Positions 17,375 through 26,524 of a DNA stretch of 64,000 bases are shown in pieces. The stretch comes from CAVQNQ01 sp963714205 (lineage in GTDB: Bacteria; Acidobacteriota; Terriglobia; Bryobacterales; Bryobacteraceae): the NCBI GenBank assembly GCA_963714205.1, contig CAVQNQ010000004.1, forward strand, positions 248,001 to 312,000, written 5' to 3'. The notes beneath the pieces were generated by a model. The model had not been told where the DNA came from. It was given only the letters and a program-made list of their open reading frames with translations, and made no database searches. The position numbers and the translations under genes are program-made. How positions within the stretch are numbered: position 1 is the first letter of the stretch; the number at the start of each line of letters is the position of its first letter.

Positions 17375-18511
17375 CTACGTCAGCCACCTGGCGCGTTCGC
17401 GCTTCGGGACGGCCTTCAACTCGCTTAGGCGCAGCGGGTCGATCTCGGCCGCCCGCGCGAGCAGTGCGGCGCACTCGGCTCGGTAGTCGGCCGAGCCCGA
17501 GCGTCCCAGGCCGTCGAGCGCGTCCGTCACGCGCCGGTCGAAGGCATTGCGGCGATCAGCGTCCGTTGCGTCAAAATGGGCCAACTCGGGCCGTGTTCGC
17601 GCACACGCGATATCACTAGGGGGAGAGAACGGATCGGTGAGAGCCGCCTTCAAACGCTCGACCTCGAACTCGGCCCACTGTTGTTCCCTCTGACGATGCT
17701 CGCGTTCCTCCGCTACCGCCACCGCGCGAACCACAGCCGCTTCTTCCCGCACCTTGTGCACGAAATCGCAGGGCAACCCCTTTTCGAGATCGAAAACCAA
17801 CCCGGCGGATATTCGGCCTTTCCGTTGACGCGCAGCCACGAAGGCCACGAAGCTCTCAGGATCGTAATCGCCGCACAACAACGAGGTGAGACCCTGGTCC
17901 ACGGCGTCCAGCGATGCGGATGAGAGGTACTCGTCTGGAAAGACCGAACGGAGGGCGGCAAGTCGAGTGGCCGGTTCGAGCTCCTCAAATTCTCCGGAGT
18001 GCTCAACTTTGAACACCTCCAAGAACTCCTGGAATTCTCGCGAGCGATCAAGCCTTCTTTCAAAAGACCGAACTAGATTGGGTGAAACGACCGGCTCGAT
18101 TTGGCGGCCAGGTGCCTTCGAAATCGTACCGCGTAGCTCGTTTAGGCGGACCGCCCTGCTGAGTGAAGTCTTGTCGATGGGCTTGACGCCGAGGCGGGCG
18201 GTCTCCGCGGCGCGAGTGGACGGCGGGGCGTCCAACCACTCCCACCTGATTCCCGTTTCCAGCCACGCAAGATCCCATGCAAAATCCTGCTGGGTCAGCG
18301 TCTGCGCCGTACCGTCGCTCTCGATTCGAATCGCATATTCATTCTGATTGCCCCAGGCCCTTAGTTTGGCTAGAGCCAGGACCCGATCGCCCAGACAGGA
18401 CTCAGCGTCGGCTGCAACGCGCGCGAGGGAGTCGAGGAAATCCGGCGCGAACAGCGGTTTTCCTAGGCGTTCATGGAACCGGCGGAAGCGTTCCGCAATG
18501 CTGTCACTCAT
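17375..18511 (-). CDS. Hypothetical protein, 378 residues
   Basis: I do not recognise a family. The protein is soluble, rich in Glu, Arg and Ala, and mostly helical in appearance. A strongly charged stretch near residue 260 (VAEEREHRQREQQWAEFEVERLKAAL) looks like a coiled coil. The N-terminus MSDSIAERFRRFHERLGKPLF has no signal peptide. The long consistent frame, ATG start and codon use speak for a real gene. It lies at the right edge of the accessory island, alone, and may be cargo. Confidence 0.6.
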   Translation of the reverse strand: MSDSIAERFRRFHERLGKPLFAPDFLDSLARVAADAESCLGDRVLALAKLRAWGNQNEYAIRIESDGTAQTLTQQDFAWDLAWLETGIRWEWLDAPPSTRAAETARLGVKPIDKTSLSRAVRLNELRGTISKAPGRQIEPVVSPNLVRSFERRLDRSREFQEFLEVFKVEHSGEFEELEPATRLAALRSVFPDEYLSSASLDAVDQGLTSLLCGDYDPESFVAFVAARQRKGRISAGLVFDLEKGLPCDFVHKVREEAAVVRAVAVAEEREHRQREQQWAEFEVERLKAALTDPFSPPSDIACARTRPELAHFDATDADRRNAFDRRVTDALDGLGRSGSADYRAECAALLARAAEIDPLRLSELKAVPKRERARWLT

Positions 18512-19567
18512 AGGCGACCTTCCCAGGAACGCGCGACGCTGGCCGGCACGTTCGCCTTTTGTTCAATGAGTTTCTCAGGAGCGACCAACTTTCGGGCGGG
18601 TATTGGCGCTCCCTTAGCCGCGAGCCTCCAAAACTGTATCCGCCCCCCTTCTCGTCGGCAAAGGTACGGGAATGGGGCGCTCGTGGCACCAATAGAGATT
18701 CCGTACCGGTGGCTTGCCTCGGGAGTCTCAGGATGGCTAGGCGACCCTGCTCGAAGCCTCGCCACGGCACTACCTCAGTTCGAGTCTCGGGTCCAGGTAG
18801 ACGTCAGTCAAAGGGATGGAGAAAAGTGTCGAATGCTGTGGGTAGCCGTCCCTGGCCACCAACTTAACTCTCGTAGAATCAACACTAATTCATCTGTTTT
18901 TCCGCTTGTGCCAGATTTGTGCCGGAGGATGTGGAGACGTTTCTGCGCGAGAATGGCGCGGAGATCTGCAATCTCTGCGGTGCTCAAGATCAAAGTGGAC
19001 GGGCAAGCGCATGATCCGCCGAAGCCTCGCGCGGCGTTTGGAACACCTCGAAGCTCGCCTCAGGGTGGCTGACGAGCCGTTGGTCATCCAATCGGATGCG
19101 TCTCGCCGGACGGCGCCGCAGTTGACGGCCCCCGGTTTATCATTCCGCGTGTTGGAGGCCGCAAAACTGAACGTGCTGGGCTTGCCAGCGGCGGTCGGTC
19201 CGCCCTATCTGGTCGATAGGATCGCGAAGGCCTGTCCGCAGAATAACCTACCGATATCTGGTCTTATCCAACTGCAAACGCCGGCTGTATGTAACCAGAA
19301 GATCGCTGCCGCAACTCGATGAAATGCGCCATTCAGCGGCTGCTGCCCCCCGAGCCAGATCCAGTTGCCGCTGAGAGATGGTTGGGTATCTAATGGTGCC
19401 ATGAATTTAGGCAGCACGGTTAGTCGGCCCGAACTGGCCTCTGTCCGCACCCGATCGGACCAGGAGCGGCGTTTGCGGGCCAAGCCGGATCTAAGCAAGA
19501 GCCGCGAAATCTCGCTTATCATCCCTGTGGATAGCGGTCAAAGTGGCGCGGCTGTTGAGGGTCGGCA
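18512..19567 (+). other. Gene-poor stretch with one possible gene fragment
   Basis: No intact gene is supported over 1.05 kb. From 19011 a frame reads MIRRSLARRLEHLEARLRVADEPLVIQ. This resembles the start of the short LEARL...EPLVIQ proteins common in Solibacter-like genomes, but the rest does not continue convincingly. The last 60 bases must hold the promoter and ribosome-binding site of the next gene. Confidence 0.35.
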
Positions 19568-21323
19568 ATGATCCTGGCGGTCTCCAGATTTCGGGTCCGT
19601 GGCGAAGATGCCACCCGTGTGCGCGAAGCGTTCTTGAACCGGCCGCAGTTGGTGGAGCGCGCGCTGGGCTTCCAAGGCATGGAGGTTTTCAACGACCGTG
19701 AGGACCCAAACCTGTTTTGCCTAGTCACCCGCTGGTCGGACTTCGAGTCCTTTCGGGCCTGGCACGCGAGCCAGTCCCACGCGATCGCTCATAAAGGAAT
19801 TCCGAAAGGTATTCGGCTGGACGCCGCTTATACGAAGTTGGACGTGCTGTGCCGGATCGAAGGCTCCAGCGGTCCGGTTCTCGCAGCCCGACTGTTCGAC
19901 TGGGTACTGCTGATCGGGAAGCATCTGATGGATGCCGAGTCCGTTTTCGTGCTATTCGAGCTGCCGGGTGGCCGCATCGTCGACTGTAATGAAGCACTGG
20001 CCGCTCTGACCGGACGGGAGCGCGGCAGTCTGCTAGGATGCAGCCTCTGGGAGCACGTGACCGCGGCCGACCAGCAGGCCCTCAAACTTGCAGCTGCGGC
20101 CTCCGAGCGCGCTCTCGATCGGCGAATCAGAGTTAATTTCGTAGACGTATCGGATTCGCCACATACGGTGCTTTGCCACATGGAAGTGCAGGCAGGCGTT
20201 ATGGCTTTGCTAGGCGACTTCGATAGGCCCCGCGATGATGCGCAGGAGCGCTTTCTCGTGCTGAACAACGAACTGGCGTCGCTCAACAGGGAAAACGCAC
20301 GGCAAAGAGAGGAGTTGGCCCGAGCGAACGCGGCCCTGCGGTCCACCATCGACTCCCTCGCGGCCGAGCGGGAGTTGTTGGGCAGCGTACTGGCGCAGAT
20401 GCCGTTGGGAGTAGCCGTCATCGATTCATCGAGTGGACGGATCGTGAGCGCAAACGCCAAGATCGGCGGTACTCGCAAGCAATTGGCTGCTTTGGCATCA
20501 CTCCCCTCTCCGCAGAACCGCGAAAGAGGGGTGGAAATGGGCGGCGCAGCAGGTTGGGTACTGGAAAGCGCGGCGCCAGTCCGCAACTCAGAAGGACGCG
20601 TCATCGCACACGTTGTCACACAAACGGATATCACCGGAAGGGTCGATGCAGAGCGGCATCTTCAGGCGCTGACCGAATCCCTCAAGGCGCTCGCGGCCAG
20701 CCTCATCCGTATGCGGGATAGCGAACGACGGGCGCTTCAGCGGGCTTTGCAGGAGGGAGTGGCTCAAGTCGCCACTGTGGCGGGATGGCGATTGGCCGCG
20801 GTCCCGGGCTCCTCGGACAACAAAATATTGAAAGAGGCCGCTCAACTGATCAGATCCTGTTGTGTGGACATCCGCGAGATAGCTTCGCATCTGCACCCCA
20901 CCGTCCTCGATGAGCTCGGGCTTGCGGGCGCGCTCTCCGATTGGACCAAAGGCTACCAGAAGGCCGCCGGCATGTCCGTCCAGCTCGACGTGGCGCCAGG
21001 CCTTGGACGCATGCCAGCAGCCTTCGAACTGAACGTGTTCCGCATTATTGAGGAGTCTGTCTTGGGTATTGCGATGCTTGGGGCTCGAGCGCGCCATTGT
21101 CTCCGTTGAGCGTCTGCGCGCCGCATGTAGAATTACAGTGGAGTCGGGCGCACAGCCGGATCTTCCGTTGGGCGAGCCGGGAGTCCATCTAGCCGCCATT
21201 GAAAGCCGGACCCAGGAACTCGGGGGGGTGTTGAACTGGGGTTGGTCGGTGAAATGGATTCATATTGAGGTGACGTTACCGCTACGAGCGCAACGAAAGG
21301 TGAGATCCAGACGCGATGGATAG
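19568..21323 (+). CDS. ABM-PAS-PAS degenerate sensor kinase, one frameshift
   Basis: Residues 1-95 look like an antibiotic-biosynthesis-monooxygenase/HmoA-type ferredoxin-like domain (FCLVTRWSDFESFRAWHASQ). Two PAS-like regions follow (ESVFVLFELPGGRIVDCNEALAALTG and AQMPLGVAVIDSSSGRIVSANA) with a coiled coil between them. The dimerisation helix is of the NarX type (RMRDSERRALQRALQEGVAQ), but the phosphoacceptor His is Gln. The N box (FRIIEESVLGIA) lacks its Asn. Near 21080 the frame shifts by one base and continues with LERAIVSVERLRAACRITVE to 21323. No active site is evident, so a scaffold or pseudokinase is likely. It overlaps the next gene by 8 bases. Confidence 0.65.
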
Positions 21324-22446
21324 GCGCATGCCGGAATCTTCACTGGCTAGTAGGGTGCGACTGTCGGAACGGCTCGACGAGGTCAAGGAGCGGCTGGCGG
21401 AGTCCGTCACGGATGAATTCCTAACCCGTCACGCGGATTGGGTAGCCCGCTACGGCGCCCGTGCGCGCGAGTTTGGGATTCAGGACGCCCGTTACCATAT
21501 CGATTTCCTGCGGGGAGCCGTCGAAGCTGGGAGCGTTGAAGCGTTCGGACAATATGCTGCCTGGGCCGCGGGGGTGCTCGCAGCTCGGGGGATTCTTCCG
21601 CATTACTTGGTCGAGAACCTGGAACAGATCGAAGAGGCCCTCCGGACCGCCCTCACCGAGGAACAGCACAGCGCGATCCTGCCCATTCTCGCAGAGGGAA
21701 AGAAGGAAGCCTCTCTCGTCGGTTCGAAGAAGACTGTCGCGGAAGTTCAAGAGTTGACCAATAGCGTATACCTGCAAGCGATATTGCGTGGTGATCGCGT
21801 TGCGGCCGGGGGTGTGATGGAAGAGGCACTGCACTCGGGCGCCGACGCCGTGGACATTTACCTGGAACTGTTTCAATCGGCGCTTTTTGAGGTCGGGCGG
21901 TTGTGGGAGACCGGCCAGATCAGCGTCGCTACCGAGCACATGGCGACGGCCGTCACGCAGGTTCTGATGGCCCGCCTTTACACCCGCCTGCCGCGCCGGG
22001 AGGCTAGCCAAGGCAACGCAGTGATCACGGGCGTTCAGGGCGAATTGCACCAAATAGGCGCCAACATGGTGGCTGACATCCTGGATGCGCACGGATGGAA
22101 TGTGCTGTTTCTCGGAACGAATGCGCCCCACGAGGGAATTATCGAGGCCGCGGCGAGCCACCGGGCCAAGCTGGTGGGCATCTCCGCCACCATGCTTTCC
22201 AACGTTCCGCGCGTCCGGCAGTTGCTAGGAGGCCTCCGTAAGCGTGTGCCCGGAGTGCGCGTCGTGGTGGGGGGCGGCGCCTTCCGGGCAGTTCCAACAT
22301 TGTGGCGGGATCTCGGTGCCGACGGATTCGCGCCAGACCTCCGCGCAACGATTGACCTAGTGAATACTCTGCTCCCACCGGAGCGGCCGGCGAAACGAAC
22401 GGCGCGAAAAAGGGCTCAGCCAAAGCCTAAACCTGGCCCTACGTGA
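21316..22446 (+). CDS. Cobalamin-binding protein with photoreceptor-type motif
   Basis: 376 residues. An N-terminal helical domain (residues 1-125) precedes a B12-binding four-helix cap and a Rossmann B12-binding domain. The cap has W197-x9-E207-H208 (WETGQISVATEH), the signature of light-sensing adenosylcobalamin proteins such as CarH. H245 in GELHQIGANM is the lower cobalt ligand, and the domain ends with RVVVGGGAF. There is no MerR DNA-binding domain, so it does not repress directly; it probably signals to the overlapping degenerate kinase. The residue after W197 is Glu, whereas CarH has His there. A Lys/Pro-rich tail ends the protein. Confidence 0.75.
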   Translation: MDRRMPESSLASRVRLSERLDEVKERLAESVTDEFLTRHADWVARYGARAREFGIQDARYHIDFLRGAVEAGSVEAFGQYAAWAAGVLAARGILPHYLVENLEQIEEALRTALTEEQHSAILPILAEGKKEASLVGSKKTVAEVQELTNSVYLQAILRGDRVAAGGVMEEALHSGADAVDIYLELFQSALFEVGRLWETGQISVATEHMATAVTQVLMARLYTRLPRREASQGNAVITGVQGELHQIGANMVADILDAHGWNVLFLGTNAPHEGIIEAAASHRAKLVGISATMLSNVPRVRQLLGGLRKRVPGVRVVVGGGAFRAVPTLWRDLGADGFAPDLRATIDLVNTLLPPERPAKRTARKRAQPKPKPGPT

Positions 22447-22619
22447 AAGCGTTCGAATGTCGCGATTCGGCCTCGGCCAAGCGCCGGGCACGCGCGCTCC
22501 GCATCGCCGAAGTGAATCCGGACGCTCCTCCAGCGGCGCAACCACGAAGGCGAGAGCTACGGCAAGAAGCACTCGTGCTGCTCGCCTGCGGCAAGTCCGG
22601 GAAGAAGCCCTCCGACTGA
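22443..22619 (+). CDS. Possible small basic protein, 58 residues
   Basis: The GTG start overlaps the stop of the cobalamin protein in a GTGA arrangement. The product is Arg/Lys-rich (SAKRRARALRIAEVNPDAPP, then RRRELRQEALVLLACGKSGKK). No family is recognised. Only the overlap and a consistent composition support it; it could be non-coding. Confidence 0.3.
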   Translation: MKAFECRDSASAKRRARALRIAEVNPDAPPAAQPRRRELRQEALVLLACGKSGKKPSD

Positions 22620-23424
22620 TCGACTCAGCGGCCAACTTATCGCATCGAGCCATCTTGAAAGCCCCACGGAAAGGGCCGTGGTCATGTGAGATACCAGGGC
22701 CACGTCCGCGGCCGGCTGTGTTCCCAGCCCCATCCCTTTTAACGCCCGTGATCCTTGCCTAGTTCGTGGACTCTGTAGTGGTTGCGGAAGTTGCCATGGT
22801 CCCCATATTCCCAAACGTCGCCAGTATTGGCATTGAAGAACGTGTCCCCCTCGTGAAGGGGACTGAAACGTGGTCGCGGCGGGCGCCGCCGGCGCGACGT
22901 GGGCGACCCTGGCGCGACCTTTGGGCCTGTTCACCACGTGATTTCGGCTCGCAGGAAGGAGTGCCGCCGAAGGAAGTCGAGTGTTTCGGCTTGGCGCGAG
23001 CCACGAACCCATAGCCCCAGCCGGCGTCGGCGCAACACGGTGCCCCTGTGCGCAAGCGAGGCCAAAATGCCCGCGCATTCTGGCCTTCTCTTTTGTGGGG
23101 AGTTTTCGCTGGTGCGTAGCGCGTGGTGGACCCCGTCCCGTAAGTCTCTTGTTTGTGGCGTCCCTAATCACCCAGTATTGGAACCAATTGATGGAGTGGC
23201 TGAAACGGGTCGAAACGCTCCGGGAATGCGTCCAAAGCAGCCCGGAATTGCGGCTCAAGCCTTGAATCGGCGCGCTGTCCTAGATCCCAGCGTTGTGTGG
23301 AACCGTGGTCACTAATCAACCTTGCACGATGTGCAGTGCGCGGCTGGCGAACGATTTTAGCGGTTCTAGCTGCGCCCTCCGACCTGAAGGGAACGCCGTT
23401 CAGCACTGCTTCATCTCTGGGCTT
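22620..23424 (+). other. Gene-poor stretch carrying a copy of the tRNA-Glu 3' flank
   Basis: No gene is supported. From about 23055 to 23164 the sequence resembles the region just beyond tRNA-Glu (24470-24577) in the same orientation. The best-kept part is 23139-23164. The rest shows short GC-rich frames without a domain or ribosome-binding site. Confidence 0.4.
23139..23164 (-). repeat. Direct repeat of the tRNA-Glu 3' end
   Basis: 26 bases differing at one position from 24552-24577, which is the last six bases of tRNA-Glu, its CCA-adjacent end and the following sequence (GACGCCACAAACAA on the minus strand). The two copies are 1,413 bases apart in the same orientation. This is the usual layout of an integration site with the tRNA end regenerated by the incoming element. 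Confidence 0.6.
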
Positions 23425-24027
23425 TCAGCCTGCCCACAGCACTAGAAGGGTAACGAAGAATTCGAGTACAAAAAACACGGCCAGTGATATCTTCAAACAG
23501 GTCAGTTTGAACATGCCGGTGCCAACAAAGAACGCGGCAAACACCTGCGCAAGAAAGACCTGAAGCAGCGCCCATCCCGTCCACGTTTTCCAGATGAGCG
23601 TCCAATCATAAGGGGACTGCAATTTATGGAGTTCTGCCCGGCGTGTATTGAGGTCCTCCTCCTTGGCAACACGTTCCAGATTCTCGATGTAGTTCTGCTG
23701 CCAGTACGTCGTAGAGATTAACATCGAAGCCAAGCCGTCGTAAGGCGCTACTGTAGAGGTCCGTTGCGCCTGCTCGATGGCGACAGCGGTGTACATCACT
23801 GGCTTCATGAGCGGTGCGGTTACGAGCGCGACCACGATGGCAGCAGCTGGAAAAAATGCCCCAACCAACCAAGTGCTCCAGAGCATACACCTCGGCCCGG
23901 TCAACGCGTTCCATATGACTGCCGCATCCGCCACCATAAGGAGGGTTCCAATCTGAATCATCAAAGAGTACTGCCAACGATAAGTTTCGATTGCCTGCTG
24001 CAACTGCAGCTCCAGATACCCATCCAT
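23425..24027 (-). CDS. Hypothetical membrane protein with four predicted helices
   Basis: 200 residues. Two hydrophobic segments in the first half (MIQIGTLLMVADAAVIW and WLVGAFFPAAAIVVALVTAP) and two at the end (WALLQVFLAQVFAAFFVGTG and ISLAVFFVLEFFVTLLVLWA) flank a soluble, charged middle of about 70 residues. The ATG at 24027 (MDGYLELQLQQAIE) has GGAGG five bases upstream, which decides the start. It is the only gene between the two copies of the tRNA-Glu end repeat, so it may be cargo of a small or decayed integrated element. No family is recognised. Confidence 0.7.
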   Translation of the reverse strand: MDGYLELQLQQAIETYRWQYSLMIQIGTLLMVADAAVIWNALTGPRCMLWSTWLVGAFFPAAAIVVALVTAPLMKPVMYTAVAIEQAQRTSTVAPYDGLASMLISTTYWQQNYIENLERVAKEEDLNTRRAELHKLQSPYDWTLIWKTWTGWALLQVFLAQVFAAFFVGTGMFKLTCLKISLAVFFVLEFFVTLLVLWAG

Positions 24028-24302
24028 GTAGTCCTCCAACTAGCGATAGCCCACGGTCCTCAGGAATCCTGAGTAGGCCCAAGATACAACGGTCCGCCCT
24101 TTTGAGCAAAATTGGTGGTCCAGATCGTCCGATTTAGAGACCTCGACCGTCGACAAATTCTACAGGCTAGTACATTTTCACTGATTCAGGCTCGCATTTT
24201 TGATTGACTCAGGCAGCGAAGAGGCAGGGGAAACTCGGGGACAGACGGAACATTTTCCAATCGCCGGCGCTGAACATCAAAGCCACTTGCCACTCACCAG
24301 GC

Positions 24303-24386
24303 TCAAAACAGCAGCTGACGTGCGTGTCCGCGCTGCGTCACGTGAAACGGCGCGCCGGCTAAGAGAACATGGGCGAGTCTGGCCAT
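24303..24386 (-). pseudogene. RAYT/Y1 transposase, N-terminal fragment
   Basis: The 27 residues MARLAHVLLAGAPFHVTQRG plus HARQLLF match the start of REP-associated tyrosine transposases (typically RLARVVxPGxPHHVTQRGNRR). A stop codon cuts it off, and nothing that follows resembles the HUH catalytic part. It is a dead fragment between tRNA-Glu and the membrane protein. Confidence 0.65.
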
Positions 24387-24551
24387 GAATAGATAGGTCG
24401 TTGCAGGATGCCAAAGAATCGCAAGAGAGTGTTCCAGTCTGTCCCCGGTTTTGGTTCGGGGTTTCGATTCGCCTGCGTCGACCGGGCATTCCAGTCCCCT
24501 CTTTTTGGTTGGAAGGTTTCTCTGACGCTTGGCGCGCGGTGAACCGCGGCG

Positions 24552-24577
24552 CGTAAGTCTTTTGTTTGTGGCGTCCC
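24552..24577 (-). repeat. Direct repeat copy at the tRNA-Glu 3' end
   Basis: Partner of 23139-23164 with one mismatch in 26 bases. It includes the last bases of the acceptor stem, so this copy is the native tRNA junction. Confidence 0.6.
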
Positions 24578-24646
24578 CAAGGGGATTCGAACCCCTGTTA
24601 CCGCCGTGAAAGGGCGATGTCCTAGGCCGGGCTAGACGATGGGGAC
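24572..24646 (-). tRNA. tRNA-Glu (anticodon UUC)
   Basis: A complete cloverleaf on the minus strand: acceptor GTCCCCA/TGGGGAC, D arm around TAGCCCGGCCTAGGA, anticodon loop CTTTCAC with anticodon TTC, T arm AGGGGTTCGAATCCCCT. The CCA end is encoded (24569-24571). Its 3' end and downstream flank are repeated at 23139-23164. Confidence 0.95.
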
Positions 24647-24733
24647 ACGAGGCCGGATGACAGGCGAACATTTCTACTGTAGCTTTGACGCGCCTATAGC
24701 GTCAACTTGCATGGCACGCGCCCGCACCGCCGG

Positions 24734-25084
24734 TCAGCGGCGCAGGTAGGCGTCGTCGCCGCGGATCCAGTCTTCGCGGACCGGCGAGAAGATGTCCACG
24801 ACCACTGCATCCTCCAGCGTCTCCAGTACGCCGTGGGGGACGCCGGAGGCCAGCGCCAGTAACTCTCCCGAACGCACGATTTGCTCGCGGCCGGCCACCA
24901 CGAATTTCAGGGCGCCCTGCAGCACCATGCTTACTTGTTCGTGAATATGGCTGTGCTCGGCCACCGCGGCGCCGCGCTTGAGCTCCAGGCGGGCCAGCGT
25001 TATGTTGGCGCGATGGATCGTCTTGCGGGCGATCGTGGGAGTCAACTGGTCGGAGGGCAAGCTGCTCCAATCGTAGAGATCCAC
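24734..25084 (-). CDS. Single-domain cupin protein
   Basis: 116 residues forming one cupin barrel: AEHSHIHEQVSMVLQG carries the first motif with two His and a Glu as metal ligands, and SGELLALASGVPHGVLETL the second motif with its His. The GTG at 25084 (MDLYDWSSLPSD) gives the usual length; a longer frame would run through the neighbouring gene. It is divergent from rfbA with 39 bases between starts, so the two probably share a promoter region. Function: probably an isomerase-, dioxygenase- or sensor-type small cupin; unknown. Confidence 0.75.
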   Translation of the reverse strand: MDLYDWSSLPSDQLTPTIARKTIHRANITLARLELKRGAAVAEHSHIHEQVSMVLQGALKFVVAGREQIVRSGELLALASGVPHGVLETLEDAVVVDIFSPVREDWIRGDDAYLRR

Positions 25085-25123
25085 GCCGGTATTGTACCGC
25101 GCGCCGATGTATGATGAGAACTT

Positions 25124-25903
25124 ATGAAAGGCGTCGTGCTCGCGGGCGGAACCGGAAGCCGTCTGTTCCCGCTCACCAAGATCACCAACAAGCATCTGCT
25201 GCCCATCTACGACCGGCCCATGATCTACTTCCCCATCCAGACGCTGGTGGATGCCGGGATCAAGGACATCATGGTGGTCACGGGAGGCCGCAATTCGGGC
25301 GACTTTCTGCGCCTGCTGGCCAACGGGAAGCAGTTCGGCCTGAAGCACGTTCACTACACGTACCAGGAGGGCGAGGGCGGCATCGCCGATGCGCTGGCCC
25401 TGGCCGAGCATTTCGCCGATGGCCACAAGATCTGCGTGATTCTGGGCGATAACATTATTGAAGGCTCAATCGGGAAGGCCGTGGAGCAGTTCCGCCGCCA
25501 GGAGGCGGGCGCACACATTCTGCTCAAGAAGGTGCCGGATGCCCAGCGCTTCGGAGTGGCGGAAGTGGCCGGCGGGAAGATCGTGGGGATCGAGGAGAAG
25601 CCTCCCCATCCTAAATCGGATTATGCGGTAACCGGCATTTATATGTATGACAGCACGGTTTTCGACAAGGTCCGCACGCTGGTTCCCTCGGGCCGCGGCG
25701 AGTTGGAAATCACCGATGTCAATAATGCCTATATCCGCGAAGGCAATATGACCTTCTCCTATCTGGATGGCTGGTGGACCGACGCGGGCACCTTCGATTC
25801 GCTCTTGAGGGCGGCCAACCTGGTGGCGCAATCGGTGGCCGGACGCGAGGGGAGCGCCGAGGCCGTGGCGAGCGCGGGGGAAGGGAGCGGGCGGCGCGGA
25901 TGA
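25124..25903 (+). CDS. rfbA: Glucose-1-phosphate thymidylyltransferase
   Basis: Makes dTDP-glucose from dTTP and glucose 1-phosphate. The nucleotide-binding start GVVLAGGTGSRLFPLTKITNKHLLPI is diagnostic, with the sugar and metal sites in LGDNI and EEKPxxPKSDYAVTGIYMYD and the end DGWWTDAGTFDSLLRA. At 259 residues it belongs to the short-type enzymes. The last 25 residues are a low-complexity Ala/Gly/Glu tail. First gene of the polysaccharide operon; its TGA overlaps the ATG of the next gene. Confidence 0.92.
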   Translation: MKGVVLAGGTGSRLFPLTKITNKHLLPIYDRPMIYFPIQTLVDAGIKDIMVVTGGRNSGDFLRLLANGKQFGLKHVHYTYQEGEGGIADALALAEHFADGHKICVILGDNIIEGSIGKAVEQFRRQEAGAHILLKKVPDAQRFGVAEVAGGKIVGIEEKPPHPKSDYAVTGIYMYDSTVFDKVRTLVPSGRGELEITDVNNAYIREGNMTFSYLDGWWTDAGTFDSLLRAANLVAQSVAGREGSAEAVASAGEGSGRRG

Positions 25904-26487
25904 CCGGCAAGGCTGTGACCATGGGAGCAGCCCGGCCGCTGGCATCGGCGGATGACCTGGAATTGTTGGTGCCGGAATGCGCCCGTGGGATCGGGACAGT
26001 GATCGGAAACCCCGATTCGGCGGACCTGATCGCGGGCGTGCGCGTCCAGCCGCTGGCTCTCTATCCCGACGACCGCGGCTATTTCCTGGAGATCCAGCGC
26101 TTCGGGCTCGGGCCGGCGGCGGCGTTTCCGGCCGCCAGCACGCAGGTATCGGCGGCTCTGACGTACCCCGGCGCCATCAAAGCGTTTCATTATCATCTGC
26201 ACCAGGCGGATTGCTGGACGGTGGTGCAAGGCATGTTACAAGTGGCGCTGGCGGACCTGCGCGCGGGCTCCCCTACTTTCGGCGTTCGTAACACCATGTA
26301 TGTGGGCGCTCTGCGGCCCTGGCAGGTGCTGATCCCTCCCGGGGTGGCGCATGGGTACAAGGTGATCGGCGAGCGGGCGGCCCTCCTGGTGTATCTCACG
26401 GACAAGTTTTACAATCCGCGCGACGAGGGGCGCATCGCCTACAACGACGCTTCCCTCAATTACGATTGGGAGACGCAGCACAAGTGA
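25900..26487 (+). CDS. rfbC: dTDP-4-dehydrorhamnose 3,5-epimerase-like protein
   Basis: RmlC-type cupin: DDRGYFLEIQRFG, catalytic-His region AIKAFHYHLHQADCWTVVQG, LADLRAGSPTFG, and the end block WQVLIPPGVAHGYKVIGERA with YNPRDEGRIAYND. The family inverts C3 and C5 of dTDP-4-keto-6-deoxyglucose. The first His motif reads AFHYH rather than RGLHYQ, so a related sugar epimerase is possible. The ATG at 25900 overlaps rfbA by four bases (ATGA). A second in-frame ATG lies at 25921. Confidence 0.78.
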   Translation: MTGKAVTMGAARPLASADDLELLVPECARGIGTVIGNPDSADLIAGVRVQPLALYPDDRGYFLEIQRFGLGPAAAFPAASTQVSAALTYPGAIKAFHYHLHQADCWTVVQGMLQVALADLRAGSPTFGVRNTMYVGALRPWQVLIPPGVAHGYKVIGERAALLVYLTDKFYNPRDEGRIAYNDASLNYDWETQHK

Positions 26488-26524
26488 GGCCGCCGCTTCC
26501 GGCCCGCTTCCGCGGCGAGGCTCG

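Noticed and set aside
22766..23315. Several overlapping short frames between the cobalamin gene and tRNA-Glu
   Set aside because: No domain, inconsistent composition and no ribosome-binding site; part of the stretch is a duplicated tRNA flank.
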